In this document: piece after piece, positions 8,842 through 17,454 of the stretch
Position numbering within the stretch: position 1 is the first letter of the stretch
Layout: every line of letters begins with the position of its first letter
NCBI RefSeq assembly: GCF_042646085.1
Contig: NZ_JBHRSZ010000007.1
Location: forward strand, 818,948-882,947
DNA: 64,000 bases
Source of the DNA: Litoribrevibacter euphylliae
GTDB taxonomy: Bacteria > Pseudomonadota > Gammaproteobacteria > Pseudomonadales > Litoribrevibacteraceae
Direction: 5' to 3'
Translations under genes and position numbers: made by a program
Notes under the pieces: generated by a model
The model's database searches: none
Told to the model about the DNA's origin: nothing
Seen by the model: only the letters and a program-made list of their open reading frames with translations

Positions 8842-10731
8842 ATGACCAGTTCCAATTACAACGCCGAATCCATTGAAGTTCTAAGTGGTTTAGATCCCGT
8901 TAAAAAACGTCCTGGGATGTACACCGAAACCACCCGGCCCAACCACTTAGCTCAAGAAGTCATCGATAACTCGGTGGATGAGGCATTGGCAGGACACGCC
9001 AAAACGGTCAAAGTCACTCTGCATGAAGACAATTCACTGGAAATCGAAGACGATGGTCGCGGTATGCCGGTGGATATTCACCCGGAAGAAGGCGTTTCCG
9101 GGGTGGAGCTGATCCTTACCCGTCTTCACGCTGGGGGTAAATTCTCCAATAAAAACTACCAGTTCTCAGGTGGTTTGCATGGGGTGGGGATCTCAGTAGT
9201 AAACGCACTATCACAGCGCGTCGATATCAACATTAAGCGCGATGGTCAGCAGTACCACATCGCCTTTGCTGACGGTGACAAAGTTGAAGAGCTGGAAGTC
9301 ACTGGTACGGTCGGTAAGAAAAATACCGGTACGATTGTTCGCTTCCATCCTGACCCGCAATACTTCGACAGCCCTAAGTTCTCTGTAGCGCGTCTGCGTC
9401 ATGTGCTTCGCGCCAAAGCAGTTCTGTGTCCTGGTTTGAAAGTTGTTTTTGTTCAAAAAGCGCTGAACGAAAGCGAAGAATGGTTCTATCAAGATGGCCT
9501 AAAAGATTATCTGGCGGGTCATACTCAAGTGTATGAAGTGCTACCACAAGAACCTTTTGTCGGTTCATTGGCCGGTGAGCACGAAGCCGTTGATTGGGCG
9601 GTGCAATGGCTGCCAGAAGGCGGTGAGCTGATTCAGGAAAGCTACGTTAACTTGATTCCAACGGCTCAAGGCGGTACCCACGTTAATGGTTTGCGTACAG
9701 GCTTGTTGGAAGCGATGCGTGAGTTCTGTGAATTCCGAAACTTACTACCAAGAGGTATAAAGTTAACACCTGACGATGTGTGGGAGCGTTGCTGTTATGT
9801 GCTGTCTGCAAAGCTCGAAGATCCACAATTCTCAGGTCAGACCAAAGAGCGGTTATCCTCTCGTAACTGTGCCGCCTTTATCTCGGGCGTAGTAAAAGAT
9901 GCCTTCAGCCTGTGGTTGAACCAACACACCGAAGTGGCCGAACAACTGGCCGAGCTTTGTATTAGCAATGCTCAACGCCGTATGAAAGCCAGTAAGAAGG
10001 TTGCGCGTAAGAAGATCACGCAGGGGCCTGCCTTGCCAGGTAAATTAGCCGACTGTTCCGGTCAGGATTCCATGCGCAGTGAATTATTCTTGGTGGAAGG
10101 GGATTCTGCGGGTGGTTCTGCCAAGCAAGCGCGTAATCGTGAAAATCAGGCGATCATGCCGCTACGAGGTAAGATTCTGAACACGTGGGAAGTGGATTCG
10201 TCTGAAATCCTGGCTTCACAAGAAGTGCATGACATCGCTGTCGCAATCGGTGTTGACCCGGGTGCAGAAAATCTCGAAGCCCTTCGCTACGGTAAAATCT
10301 GTATTCTCGCTGATGCCGACTCGGATGGTCTTCACATTGCAACGCTACTCTGCGCGTTGTTTGTTAAGCACTTCCGTCCGTTGGTGGCTAAAGGCCATAT
10401 TTATGTCGCCATGCCGCCGCTGTACCGTATCGACATTGGTAAAGACGTCTATTACGCCTTGGATGACGATGAAAAAGAAGGCGTGTTAGATCGCATTAAG
10501 GCCGAAAAGAAACGTGGTACCGTCAATGTTCAGCGTTTCAAAGGTCTGGGTGAAATGAACCCTCTACAACTGCGCGAAACCACCATGGACCCTGATACCC
10601 GCCGTTTGGTTCAGTTGACCTTAGATGAAGAAGACAAAGCAGATCAGCTTTTGGACATGATGCTCGCCAAGAAGCGTTCTGGCGATCGTAAAGATTGGCT
10701 ACAGAGCAAAGGCAATCTGGCGACGGTTTAA
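8842..10731 (+). CDS. parE: DNA topoisomerase IV subunit B
   Basis: 629-aa ATPase subunit of topoisomerase IV, which decatenates daughter chromosomes. N-terminal GHKL ATPase motifs are present (DNSVDEAL, DDGRGMPVD, GGLHGVGISVVNALS). The Toprim domain has the catalytic Glu419 in LVEGDSAGGSAKQ and Asp491/Asp493 in DADSDG. Length matches E. coli ParE (630 aa). It is the last gene of the conserved nudF-to-parE block; the partner parC does not follow and is not in the window. A hairpin follows at 10746. Confidence 0.97.
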   Translation: MTSSNYNAESIEVLSGLDPVKKRPGMYTETTRPNHLAQEVIDNSVDEALAGHAKTVKVTLHEDNSLEIEDDGRGMPVDIHPEEGVSGVELILTRLHAGGKFSNKNYQFSGGLHGVGISVVNALSQRVDINIKRDGQQYHIAFADGDKVEELEVTGTVGKKNTGTIVRFHPDPQYFDSPKFSVARLRHVLRAKAVLCPGLKVVFVQKALNESEEWFYQDGLKDYLAGHTQVYEVLPQEPFVGSLAGEHEAVDWAVQWLPEGGELIQESYVNLIPTAQGGTHVNGLRTGLLEAMREFCEFRNLLPRGIKLTPDDVWERCCYVLSAKLEDPQFSGQTKERLSSRNCAAFISGVVKDAFSLWLNQHTEVAEQLAELCISNAQRRMKASKKVARKKITQGPALPGKLADCSGQDSMRSELFLVEGDSAGGSAKQARNRENQAIMPLRGKILNTWEVDSSEILASQEVHDIAVAIGVDPGAENLEALRYGKICILADADSDGLHIATLLCALFVKHFRPLVAKGHIYVAMPPLYRIDIGKDVYYALDDDEKEGVLDRIKAEKKRGTVNVQRFKGLGEMNPLQLRETTMDPDTRRLVQLTLDEEDKADQLLDMMLAKKRSGDRKDWLQSKGNLATV

Positions 10732-10745
10732 TTGTTTGTTGTTCC

Positions 10746-10772
10746 TCCGCCTGAGTTCTTCAGGCGGAATGT
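10746..10772 (+). terminator. Hairpin after parE
   Basis: Perfect 9-bp stem TCCGCCTGA 10746-10754 / TCAGGCGGA 10760-10768 with a 5-nt loop, 15 bases after the parE stop. The following T-run is weak, so termination is likely but not certain. Confidence 0.6.
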
Positions 10773-10873
10773 TTCCACCTATCATGCCCCTAATGTAGAT
10801 TAAGTAATTGTTCTTCAAGTTCTTCTTGATTTAAATAAATCACGTATCGATATTTTTTGTATGGAGAATGAGG

Positions 10874-11290
10874 ATGTTTGGTTTTTCCATATTAATGATC
10901 TTCTTGATAACCTCTTTATTTGTATATGGAAAGCTTGGGGCTTGGGGAGACGCATCGAGAATATATGGCAAAAATTATTGGTTTCAGCTACCTACAGGGT
11001 GTGTCCATGAAATTCCAATATATAGCTTTAACATGGTTTTGATTGAAGAAGGTGCTGGAGTTTCTAAAACTGGTGTTGTTAAGGTGATTGATGGTAAAGA
11101 TCATCTTTATCTTCTTGAATATACTTTGGTTCAACCCCTCTTTTCTTCTCTATGTATACCTAAATCAGAAATTAAAGTACGAAGCCATGAACGATGGGAT
11201 GGGAAATATTGGGCACTGTCAATGGTTGATGTGCCTGAGATATATATTCCTCAGAAGTGGATTAGGGCTATAAAAGGACTTACGGATTAA
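10874..11290 (+). CDS. Hypothetical membrane-anchored or secreted small protein
   Basis: 138-aa protein I do not recognise. A hydrophobic N-terminal segment (about residues 2-18, FGFSILMIFLITSLFVYG) is either a signal peptide or a single membrane anchor; the rest is hydrophilic with two cysteines that could pair outside the cytoplasm. ATG 10874 is preferred because GGAG lies 7 bases upstream; an ATG two codons earlier is too close to it. The gene is visibly more AT-rich than parE and the LysR gene around it and abuts a broken DUF2959 gene, which suggests a recent insertion. No function can be given. Confidence 0.6.
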   Translation: MFGFSILMIFLITSLFVYGKLGAWGDASRIYGKNYWFQLPTGCVHEIPIYSFNMVLIEEGAGVSKTGVVKVIDGKDHLYLLEYTLVQPLFSSLCIPKSEIKVRSHERWDGKYWALSMVDVPEIYIPQKWIRAIKGLTD

Positions 11291-11310
11291 CACATAAGGT
11301 TTATTGGCTT

Positions 11311-11556
11311 TGTACTGCGGATAAACTAGCTAAGACTAAGCGTAAGTACAAGTTGTTGATTAAAGCTATGCGTCGTTCAGAAAAGAAAATGCAGCCGGTG
11401 TTGGCCGCATTTCAGGACCAGGTGCTGTTCCAAGCTATTAATTTCTTGAAAGGCGAATTAAAAACGATTCAAAAGGATGTAGCCCGTTTGGTGAAGGAAA
11501 TGGAGAACTCCATCAAAGAGTCGGAAGCCTTCATTCAATCGCTATCCGAAGGTTAA
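11311..11556 (+). pseudogene. DUF2959 family protein, 5'-truncated remnant
   Basis: The open frame has no good start codon or ribosome site and runs in from at least 11266. From about 11311 it reads ADKLAKTKRKYKLLIKAMRR, then SEKKMQPVLAAFQDQVLF and a C-terminal coiled coil ending SESEAFI-like residues. This is the C-terminal third of DUF2959 proteins (normally about 200 aa or more, an exported coiled-coil family). Members usually have a LKHNLNA-like stretch after DQVLF; here the sequence passes directly to QAINFLKGEL, so an in-frame internal loss of about seven residues is also likely. A short TTG-initiated product from 11353 cannot be excluded. Confidence 0.65.
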
Positions 11557-11685
11557 TCACCTTTTCTGATGACGGCTATTTGAAATTGCGATGGTGCTGA
11601 ATCGGTGTTTCGGCTTCAATAGGTATAGTCATATTTAACGGTTCTTTCATAAGGCACTTCTAATTTGAACAGCGAGGTATAACGG

Positions 11686-12600
11686 ATGGAGTTCAGTCAA
11701 TTAAAGGCGTTTGTTACTGTGGCTGAAGAAGGCCATTTAACCCGAGCGGCAGATCGTCTGTACACCAGTCAACCAGCCATCAGTGCCAAGCTTAAAGCGC
11801 TTGAGGAATCCTTGGGTGTGAACCTGTTCAATCGAACTGCGAAGGGTATGATTCTGACGGCCGCGGGTGAGAAGCTGTTGGTTCAGGCACAGGCAATTCT
11901 GGACGTGTCTCAACAGATGGCGGTGCAGGCGAAAGAGATTCAAGGTGCCGTGGGTGGCATGCTCTCCATTGGCTTGAACTCGGATCTGCCGTTTTTACGT
12001 TTGCCGGAATTGCTGGCGGATGCGGCCGAACATTACCCGGATCTAAAGCTGTCGCTGATCAATGGCATGTCTTATGAAAATCAGGTTGATGTCCGTAAGG
12101 GCATTTTGGATACAGGATTCTTCTTTGGCCCTTGTACGTCACTAGATATTCACACGGTGCATTTGGATGACATAGAAACGGCCATTGTGGCTCCGGCTGT
12201 GTGTGCGGAGAAAATGGCCTATGCATCCGTTGAAGAGTTAGCTCAGATGTCCTGGGTGTATACCACCGAACGCTGCCCGTTTTATCGGTTAAAGGAATCG
12301 CTGTTTGAGCATTCTAAGCAGAAGCCTACAAAGGCTGTGTTTGTGGATGGCGAAGATGCCATTCGAGACTTGGTCAAGGCGGGCTCAGGTATCGCCATGT
12401 TAAGACTCGATGATGCAGAAAAGGCCGAAGCCGAAGGCTGGGGCATTCGTTGGAAAGGTCGAACACCGAAGATAGCTTTGAGTGTCGCGGTGTCGCCACA
12501 GCGTCTTCATGAACCTGTGATTCAGGCGTGGTTGAAAGAATTATCCAAGTTTTGGCCGATGACGGAATACCTTGAGCAATCTATTAATTCCGCACAGTAG
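11686..12600 (+). CDS. LysR-family transcriptional regulator
   Basis: 304-aa regulator with an N-terminal winged helix-turn-helix (residues 1-60, containing HLTRAADRLYTSQPAISAKL) and a C-terminal LysR substrate-binding domain (about 90-300). No specific effector can be named. No divergently transcribed target gene adjoins it; the nearest downstream gene is the solute-binding fusion, separated by a strong terminator, so regulation of that gene is possible but not shown. ATG 11686 gives the canonical MEFSQLKAFVTVAE start. Confidence 0.93.
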   Translation: MEFSQLKAFVTVAEEGHLTRAADRLYTSQPAISAKLKALEESLGVNLFNRTAKGMILTAAGEKLLVQAQAILDVSQQMAVQAKEIQGAVGGMLSIGLNSDLPFLRLPELLADAAEHYPDLKLSLINGMSYENQVDVRKGILDTGFFFGPCTSLDIHTVHLDDIETAIVAPAVCAEKMAYASVEELAQMSWVYTTERCPFYRLKESLFEHSKQKPTKAVFVDGEDAIRDLVKAGSGIAMLRLDDAEKAEAEGWGIRWKGRTPKIALSVAVSPQRLHEPVIQAWLKELSKFWPMTEYLEQSINSAQ

Positions 12601-12645
12601 TTGCTTTGTGCCTTCCTGATTTTTCGAGTATTTAACATAGTAATT

Positions 12646-12680
12646 GAGCCTCAGAAGGTGTCTTCTGGGGCTCTTTTTTT
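12646..12680 (+). terminator. Strong rho-independent terminator after the LysR gene
   Basis: 12-bp stem 12646-12657 / 12662-12673 (one G-T pair) with a 4-nt loop GTGT, followed by seven T residues. Confidence 0.9.
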
Positions 12681-12749
12681 GATGCCGAGAGTATAAGCGA
12701 GAAACACCTACTACACTGAAAATAACCAATCAGTTGAGAGCTAACCTCT

Positions 12750-14687
12750 ATGAAATTGCTCGGCATGCTTATGATGTGTTTCTGTGTCATTGTGTATGCT
12801 GAGCCTTGTCAGAAAGTCGTTTATTCCGGTCACTCCAATTACCCACCATTTCAATGGCAACAAGATGGAAAGATTGTTGGTGCGGCAGCGGATGTCACCG
12901 AGTTAATCCTAAACGAATTAAAGATCCTGTTTGAGTCTCGGGCGGTTGGCCCGTGGAATCGAGTCTTGATGAGCGCTAAGCAAGGCAGCATTGATCTGGT
13001 GTTGGGGCTCAAACAGGTACCTGAACGCAAAACCTACCTTAGTTTCATTGAGGCGCCTTTTTATCAAAACCCCGTCTCTGTCTTTGTGGTGAAAGATCGC
13101 GCTTTTACCTTTGAAAGTTGGGAGGATTTAATCGGGCGAAAAGGCACGTTAAATCTTGGGGATCGGCATGGTGCCGCGTTTGATGCCTTTGTGAACGCCA
13201 AACTGGATACCGAACGCGTTAATGGCCTCCGGGCCAATTTTAATTTATTGGTGAGTGGTCGCACCGACTATTTTATTACCGGGCTCTACACCGGTCGTTC
13301 GTTTCTGGAGAAGTTTCCTGACAGCGATAAGGTCACCTTCTTGCCTCAGCCGGTACTGCACGGAGTCATTCATCATGGCTTTTCTAAAGCCTCGGATTGT
13401 CTGGAGTTGCAGGCGTATTTCAATCAACGTTTGCAAGAGCTAAACGACCAAGGGGTGATCAGTGCGCTGGTGGAAGACAACCTGAAAAAGTGGCATGCCT
13501 ATACACCAACGGAATATCAAAATACTCGTTTGAAAGTGGGCTTGTTGTTAGCCAACTTTACCCAGGGGAAAAGCTATCGAGCTTTGTTCGATCAGTTTGA
13601 AGAAACCTATCCGAATATCCAAATTGAGCTGCAAGCCTATGAAGATGAGGAATATAAGAAAAGGCTTCAACAGTGGGTCAGAGAGAAACAAGGGCCGGAT
13701 GTATTTTACTGGCAAGGCGGCGAACGTTTATTTGAGTTGGTGCGTCAGGGTGTGATTCGCGATGTGGATACCCTATGGAATTCGTTGGAATGGAATCGTA
13801 AGTTCTCGCCCCGAATCAAGAAATTGCTCAGCTATCAGCAGCGGGCTTATGCCTTGCCGTTTGCCTATTATCAGTGGGGCTTCTATTACAAAAAGTCGTT
13901 ATTTAAACGCTTGAATCTACAGCCACCGAGGAGTTGGGCTGAGTTTTTGAGCGTAGCTGAGGCGTTAGCTTCTCAGGAGCTGGATGTTTTTGCCATCGGC
14001 ACCAAACATCAGTGGCCTGCGGCGGGTTGGTTTGATTTCTTTAACTTACGCTTGAACGGATTACGCTTTTATCAGTCACTGTTGGCAGGGAAAACCAGCT
14101 ACTACCACCCCAAGGTTCGGCAGGTATTTGAGCATTGGAAACGTTTGATTGATCTTGGTTATTTTAATGCAGATCACGACGAGTTAACGTGGTCGCAGGC
14201 GATGGCATTACTGTATCGGGAGCAAGCGGGGTTGACCTTGATTGGTAACTTCGCGGAGCGAAAGTTTCCGGCTAAGTTGGAAGGGGATATAGGGTTCTTT
14301 CCTTTTCCGATGATTGACCCGCAGATGAATCGTTTTGAGTTGATGCCGGTAGAAGTGTTTGTACTTTCCAGTTGGAGTAAAAAGCCTTCGGAAACCCGTG
14401 CCTTGTTGAAATTTTTGTCGGAACCTTTATCGCAGTTATCGTTATCCGATGATCTGGGCTATATCCCCGCAACCAACGAAGCGCGAGATCATGTAACGGC
14501 GCTTTCTTTAGAAGGCGCGAAGTTACTCGATGACTCCAGGGGCATAATGCAGTATTTTGATCGAGATACCGATCAGGCGTTTGCTACGGCAGCGGTGGCA
14601 GTGTTGGCCGACTTTCTTAATAAGCCCGATATTGAAGCAACCACTCAGTCGTTAGAAGCTCTAAGGCTTGCGCTGAAGAATGATTGA
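12750..14687 (+). CDS. Fused periplasmic solute-binding protein (family 3 + family 1)
   Basis: 645-aa exported protein; the signal peptide ends at about residue 17 (CVIVYA). Residues 20-250 look like a family 3 (amino-acid type) binding domain: YPPFQWQQDGKIVGAAADV, DLVLGLKQVPERKTYLSF and the FxSWEDLIGRKG segment. Residues 260-640 look like a family 1 (MalE-like) domain: GKSYRALFDQFEETYPNIQIE, VFYWQGGERLFELVRQG, YALPFAYYQWGFYYKKSLF and a C-terminal LKFLSEPLSQ. No membrane segment, kinase, cyclase or permease is attached or adjacent. Two type II binding domains of different classes in one chain is unusual; it may be a receptor or a binding protein for a remote transporter. Confidence 0.8.
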   Translation: MKLLGMLMMCFCVIVYAEPCQKVVYSGHSNYPPFQWQQDGKIVGAAADVTELILNELKILFESRAVGPWNRVLMSAKQGSIDLVLGLKQVPERKTYLSFIEAPFYQNPVSVFVVKDRAFTFESWEDLIGRKGTLNLGDRHGAAFDAFVNAKLDTERVNGLRANFNLLVSGRTDYFITGLYTGRSFLEKFPDSDKVTFLPQPVLHGVIHHGFSKASDCLELQAYFNQRLQELNDQGVISALVEDNLKKWHAYTPTEYQNTRLKVGLLLANFTQGKSYRALFDQFEETYPNIQIELQAYEDEEYKKRLQQWVREKQGPDVFYWQGGERLFELVRQGVIRDVDTLWNSLEWNRKFSPRIKKLLSYQQRAYALPFAYYQWGFYYKKSLFKRLNLQPPRSWAEFLSVAEALASQELDVFAIGTKHQWPAAGWFDFFNLRLNGLRFYQSLLAGKTSYYHPKVRQVFEHWKRLIDLGYFNADHDELTWSQAMALLYREQAGLTLIGNFAERKFPAKLEGDIGFFPFPMIDPQMNRFELMPVEVFVLSSWSKKPSETRALLKFLSEPLSQLSLSDDLGYIPATNEARDHVTALSLEGAKLLDDSRGIMQYFDRDTDQAFATAAVAVLADFLNKPDIEATTQSLEALRLALKND

Positions 14688-14775
14688 TAGTGTAAGGTAA
14701 CAGCGTAGGATCGTATCTGATCTGCCAATTGAAATTGATTTCGTATGTATTCCTGAAAGGCGAGGGAGAGTCACT

Positions 14776-16224
14776 ATGTTAAGACGCACCAAGATAGTCG
14801 CAACGCTTGGGCCTGCCACCGATTCTGATGAATCACTTGAAGCCATCATCCGAGCGGGTGTGGATGTGGTTCGATTAAATTTCTCACACGGAGAAAGTGA
14901 AGATCACATTCAGCGTGCGCAACGGGTTCGTTGCATCGCTGAAAAGCTTGGGCGCTTTGTGGCGGTGTTGGCCGACCTGCAAGGCCCTAAAATTCGTATT
15001 GCGAGGTTTAAGCAGGACAAAATCAAACTCGAGGTTGGTGATTCGTTTGCATTGGATACGCGCTTGGGTGTCTCTGACGGTACTCAAGAAGCGGTGGGCA
15101 TTGATCACGAAGCGGTGATTCGAGATACCAACCCTGGCGATATCTTGTTGCTGGACGATGGCCGAATTGAGCTATTGGTGAAGTCCAACGACGGCGTTCG
15201 TATCGAAAGTGAGGTACTGATCGGTGGTGTCTTGTCTAATAACAAAGGCATCAACAAGAAAGGCGGTGGTTTGTCTGCAAAGGCGTTGACTGATAAAGAT
15301 AAAGCCGATATCAAGATTGCGGCGCAGTTTGATGCCGATTACGTTGCGGTGTCTTTCCCCCGTGATGACAGTGACATGTTGGAAGCCCGGGCCTTGCTTG
15401 AGGCGGCAGGGTCAAACGCGGGGCTGATTGCCAAAATCGAACGTGCCGAGTTGGTGGCCGACCACGACATGCTGGACGAAGTGATTCGTGTGTCGAATGG
15501 CGTGATGGTCGCTCGTGGTGACTTGGCGGTGGAAGTGGGGGATGCCGAGTTGGTGGCGATTCAGAAACACATCATCGAACGTGCGCGTTGCTTAAACCGC
15601 GTGGTGATTACCGCCACCCAGATGATGGAATCCATGATTACCAGCCCGATGCCAACACGTGCAGAAGTGTCGGACGTAGCCAATGCCGTGATTGATGGCA
15701 CCGATGCGGTGATGTTGTCAGCGGAAACGGCGGTGGGTGAATACCCGGTGGAAGTGGTTGAAGCCATGCATCGTATCTGTGAAGGTGCGGAGCGCAGTCC
15801 GACCACTCAGGTGTCTCAGCATCGCATTCATGAAGCCTTTGAAGACATTGACGAAGGTATTGCGTTTTCCGCCATGTATGCGGCCAACCATCTGCAAGGC
15901 GTTAAGGCCATTGTCAGTATGACCGAGACTGGAAAAACGCCATTGTTGATGTCGCGTATCCGTACCAAAATTCCTATTTTCTCTTTTTCTGCTCAAGTCA
16001 GTACGCAGCGCCGCGTAGTGCTGTTTCAGGGGGTGCATACCATTCCCTTTGTCGCTGCCGATGTGGATAACGAGAAGGTCAATCAGTTTGCTATCGACAC
16101 CCTGCTAGAGAAAGGCATCGTCGAGCAAGGCGACCTGGTGATTCTCACCAAGGGTAACTACATCAACGCGCAAGGTGGTACCAATACTATGAAGATTCTC
16201 CGGGTTGGAGATGATATTCATTAA
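14776..16224 (+). CDS. pyk: Pyruvate kinase
   Basis: 482-aa glycolytic enzyme converting phosphoenolpyruvate and ADP to pyruvate and ATP. The start RRTKIVATLGPA, the LNFSHG substrate loop, the active-site block MVARGDLAVEVG and the MMESMI segment are all intact, and the C-terminal regulatory domain is complete. The length fits the PykA-type enzyme of gammaproteobacteria (480 aa in E. coli). ATG 14776 has GGGAGAG upstream. It stands alone, flanked by intergenic gaps, with a hairpin after it. Confidence 0.97.
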   Translation: MLRRTKIVATLGPATDSDESLEAIIRAGVDVVRLNFSHGESEDHIQRAQRVRCIAEKLGRFVAVLADLQGPKIRIARFKQDKIKLEVGDSFALDTRLGVSDGTQEAVGIDHEAVIRDTNPGDILLLDDGRIELLVKSNDGVRIESEVLIGGVLSNNKGINKKGGGLSAKALTDKDKADIKIAAQFDADYVAVSFPRDDSDMLEARALLEAAGSNAGLIAKIERAELVADHDMLDEVIRVSNGVMVARGDLAVEVGDAELVAIQKHIIERARCLNRVVITATQMMESMITSPMPTRAEVSDVANAVIDGTDAVMLSAETAVGEYPVEVVEAMHRICEGAERSPTTQVSQHRIHEAFEDIDEGIAFSAMYAANHLQGVKAIVSMTETGKTPLLMSRIRTKIPIFSFSAQVSTQRRVVLFQGVHTIPFVAADVDNEKVNQFAIDTLLEKGIVEQGDLVILTKGNYINAQGGTNTMKILRVGDDIH

Positions 16225-16237
16225 CGGGAACGACCCG

Positions 16238-16257
16238 GAGGTTCCCTGGGGAACCTC
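16238..16257 (+). terminator. Hairpin after pyk
   Basis: 8-bp stem GAGGTTCC 16238-16245 / GGAACCTC 16250-16257 located 14 bases after the stop codon. No T-run follows, so it may be a 3' stabilising hairpin rather than a terminator. Confidence 0.45.
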
Positions 16258-16366
16258 TGAACAAGTCCTGTCTAGCTCAGCGGTTCTCTAGCTTAAGCTA
16301 ATCTTAATTTCCTCTGCGATACCGTTAACTCTCATTTGACAGCATTCAGCTCAAAGGGAGTTAACT

Positions 16367-17431
16367 ATGGTATGCGTTTCTGGATTCATTCATCCAATCA
16401 AAGCCCGACTGCTTACGACTACGTTAGGCTTGATCGGGTATTTCCTCTCATCGATCAGTTATGGTTCGGACGTCTCCAGTACCGCCGGCTCGGAGTTTCA
16501 ACCGGGTTGGGGTGGTTTCATACAACTGGCGGTGTTGATAAGTGAGAGTCAGTCGCTGTCGGCGGTGAGTGATGGGAATGAGCGACTCAGTTCATTATCT
16601 CAGAACGCTAAATCTGATACCGAAGGTACCTTGACGCCTTTGGGGGAAGTGAATTACACGCTGGACAATCGGCAGACCCAGTTTTACGCAGGCACGCCGC
16701 AAGACGGCCTGATGGAAGGCAATCCTATATTTGAACTGGGGCTTCGTCATGAGCTGCAGGGTGGCACGCTTCTGACCGCAGCCTTATTACCTAAAGTGCC
16801 AGGCTTTGATGAAGTGTGGGAAGACCCCTATCTGACAGGATCTAAACGGGAGCGTGGTGACAGTACTATGGTCGGTGGTTATGTCTCTGCCGAGTATCTC
16901 TATGGTGGCCCGATATCGCTGCGCTACGCCTACGCGACTCTGGATGTCGAGGATGAAGCGTCCGGTCAGTCACTATTAAATCAACCGGGTGGGCTAACTT
17001 CTGAGGACATTCGCCAGCTACGACGCGATGCAGACTTCCATCAAGCTGAGCTCTCATTAACCTTGCCTTTCTCACACGCCTTGTATGTGATTCCGGCCAT
17101 CCGTTACACCTTGGCGGATGCCGACGGTGAGGCCTTCAGTTTTGACCGCTATAGCGGTGAGCTCTTCATTGTCGAAACCGTTGACAGTTTGGAACTGAAC
17201 GCAGGCGTGAGCTATGACGTCTCTGAGTATGAGGAGAGTCATCCAGTCTTCGATAAGACGCGAGAAGACGATCAGTTTTCAGCTGTGGTCGGACTGGGGT
17301 GGTTAGAGCCCTTCGATTGGCAGCAGATACGCTTGGACGTATTGCTCTCCTACAGCAAGCGCGATTCCAACATTCACTTCTATGATCAGGAAGACACCAT
17401 GGGGCTCGTGGGCGTGGCGTATTCGTTTTAA
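16367..17431 (+). CDS. DUF2860-family putative outer membrane protein
   Basis: 354-aa exported protein; the signal peptide ends near residue 32 (SISYG). The body matches the DUF2860 pattern I recognise from Vibrio proteins: an early GGFIQLAV strand, a segment on RLSSLSQNAKSDTEGTLTPLGEVNYTL type residues, then alternating beta strands (FELGLRHELQGGT, SLRYAYATLDV) and a terminal phenylalanine (VGVAYSF), all consistent with an outer-membrane beta-barrel. GGGAG lies just before ATG 16367. It is 23 bases upstream of the exported hydrolase gene, so the two are likely one operon. Function unknown. Confidence 0.75.
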   Translation: MVCVSGFIHPIKARLLTTTLGLIGYFLSSISYGSDVSSTAGSEFQPGWGGFIQLAVLISESQSLSAVSDGNERLSSLSQNAKSDTEGTLTPLGEVNYTLDNRQTQFYAGTPQDGLMEGNPIFELGLRHELQGGTLLTAALLPKVPGFDEVWEDPYLTGSKRERGDSTMVGGYVSAEYLYGGPISLRYAYATLDVEDEASGQSLLNQPGGLTSEDIRQLRRDADFHQAELSLTLPFSHALYVIPAIRYTLADADGEAFSFDRYSGELFIVETVDSLELNAGVSYDVSEYEESHPVFDKTREDDQFSAVVGLGWLEPFDWQQIRLDVLLSYSKRDSNIHFYDQEDTMGLVGVAYSF

Positions 17432-17454
17432 GGTGTGGTTAAGGAGAACAACTC

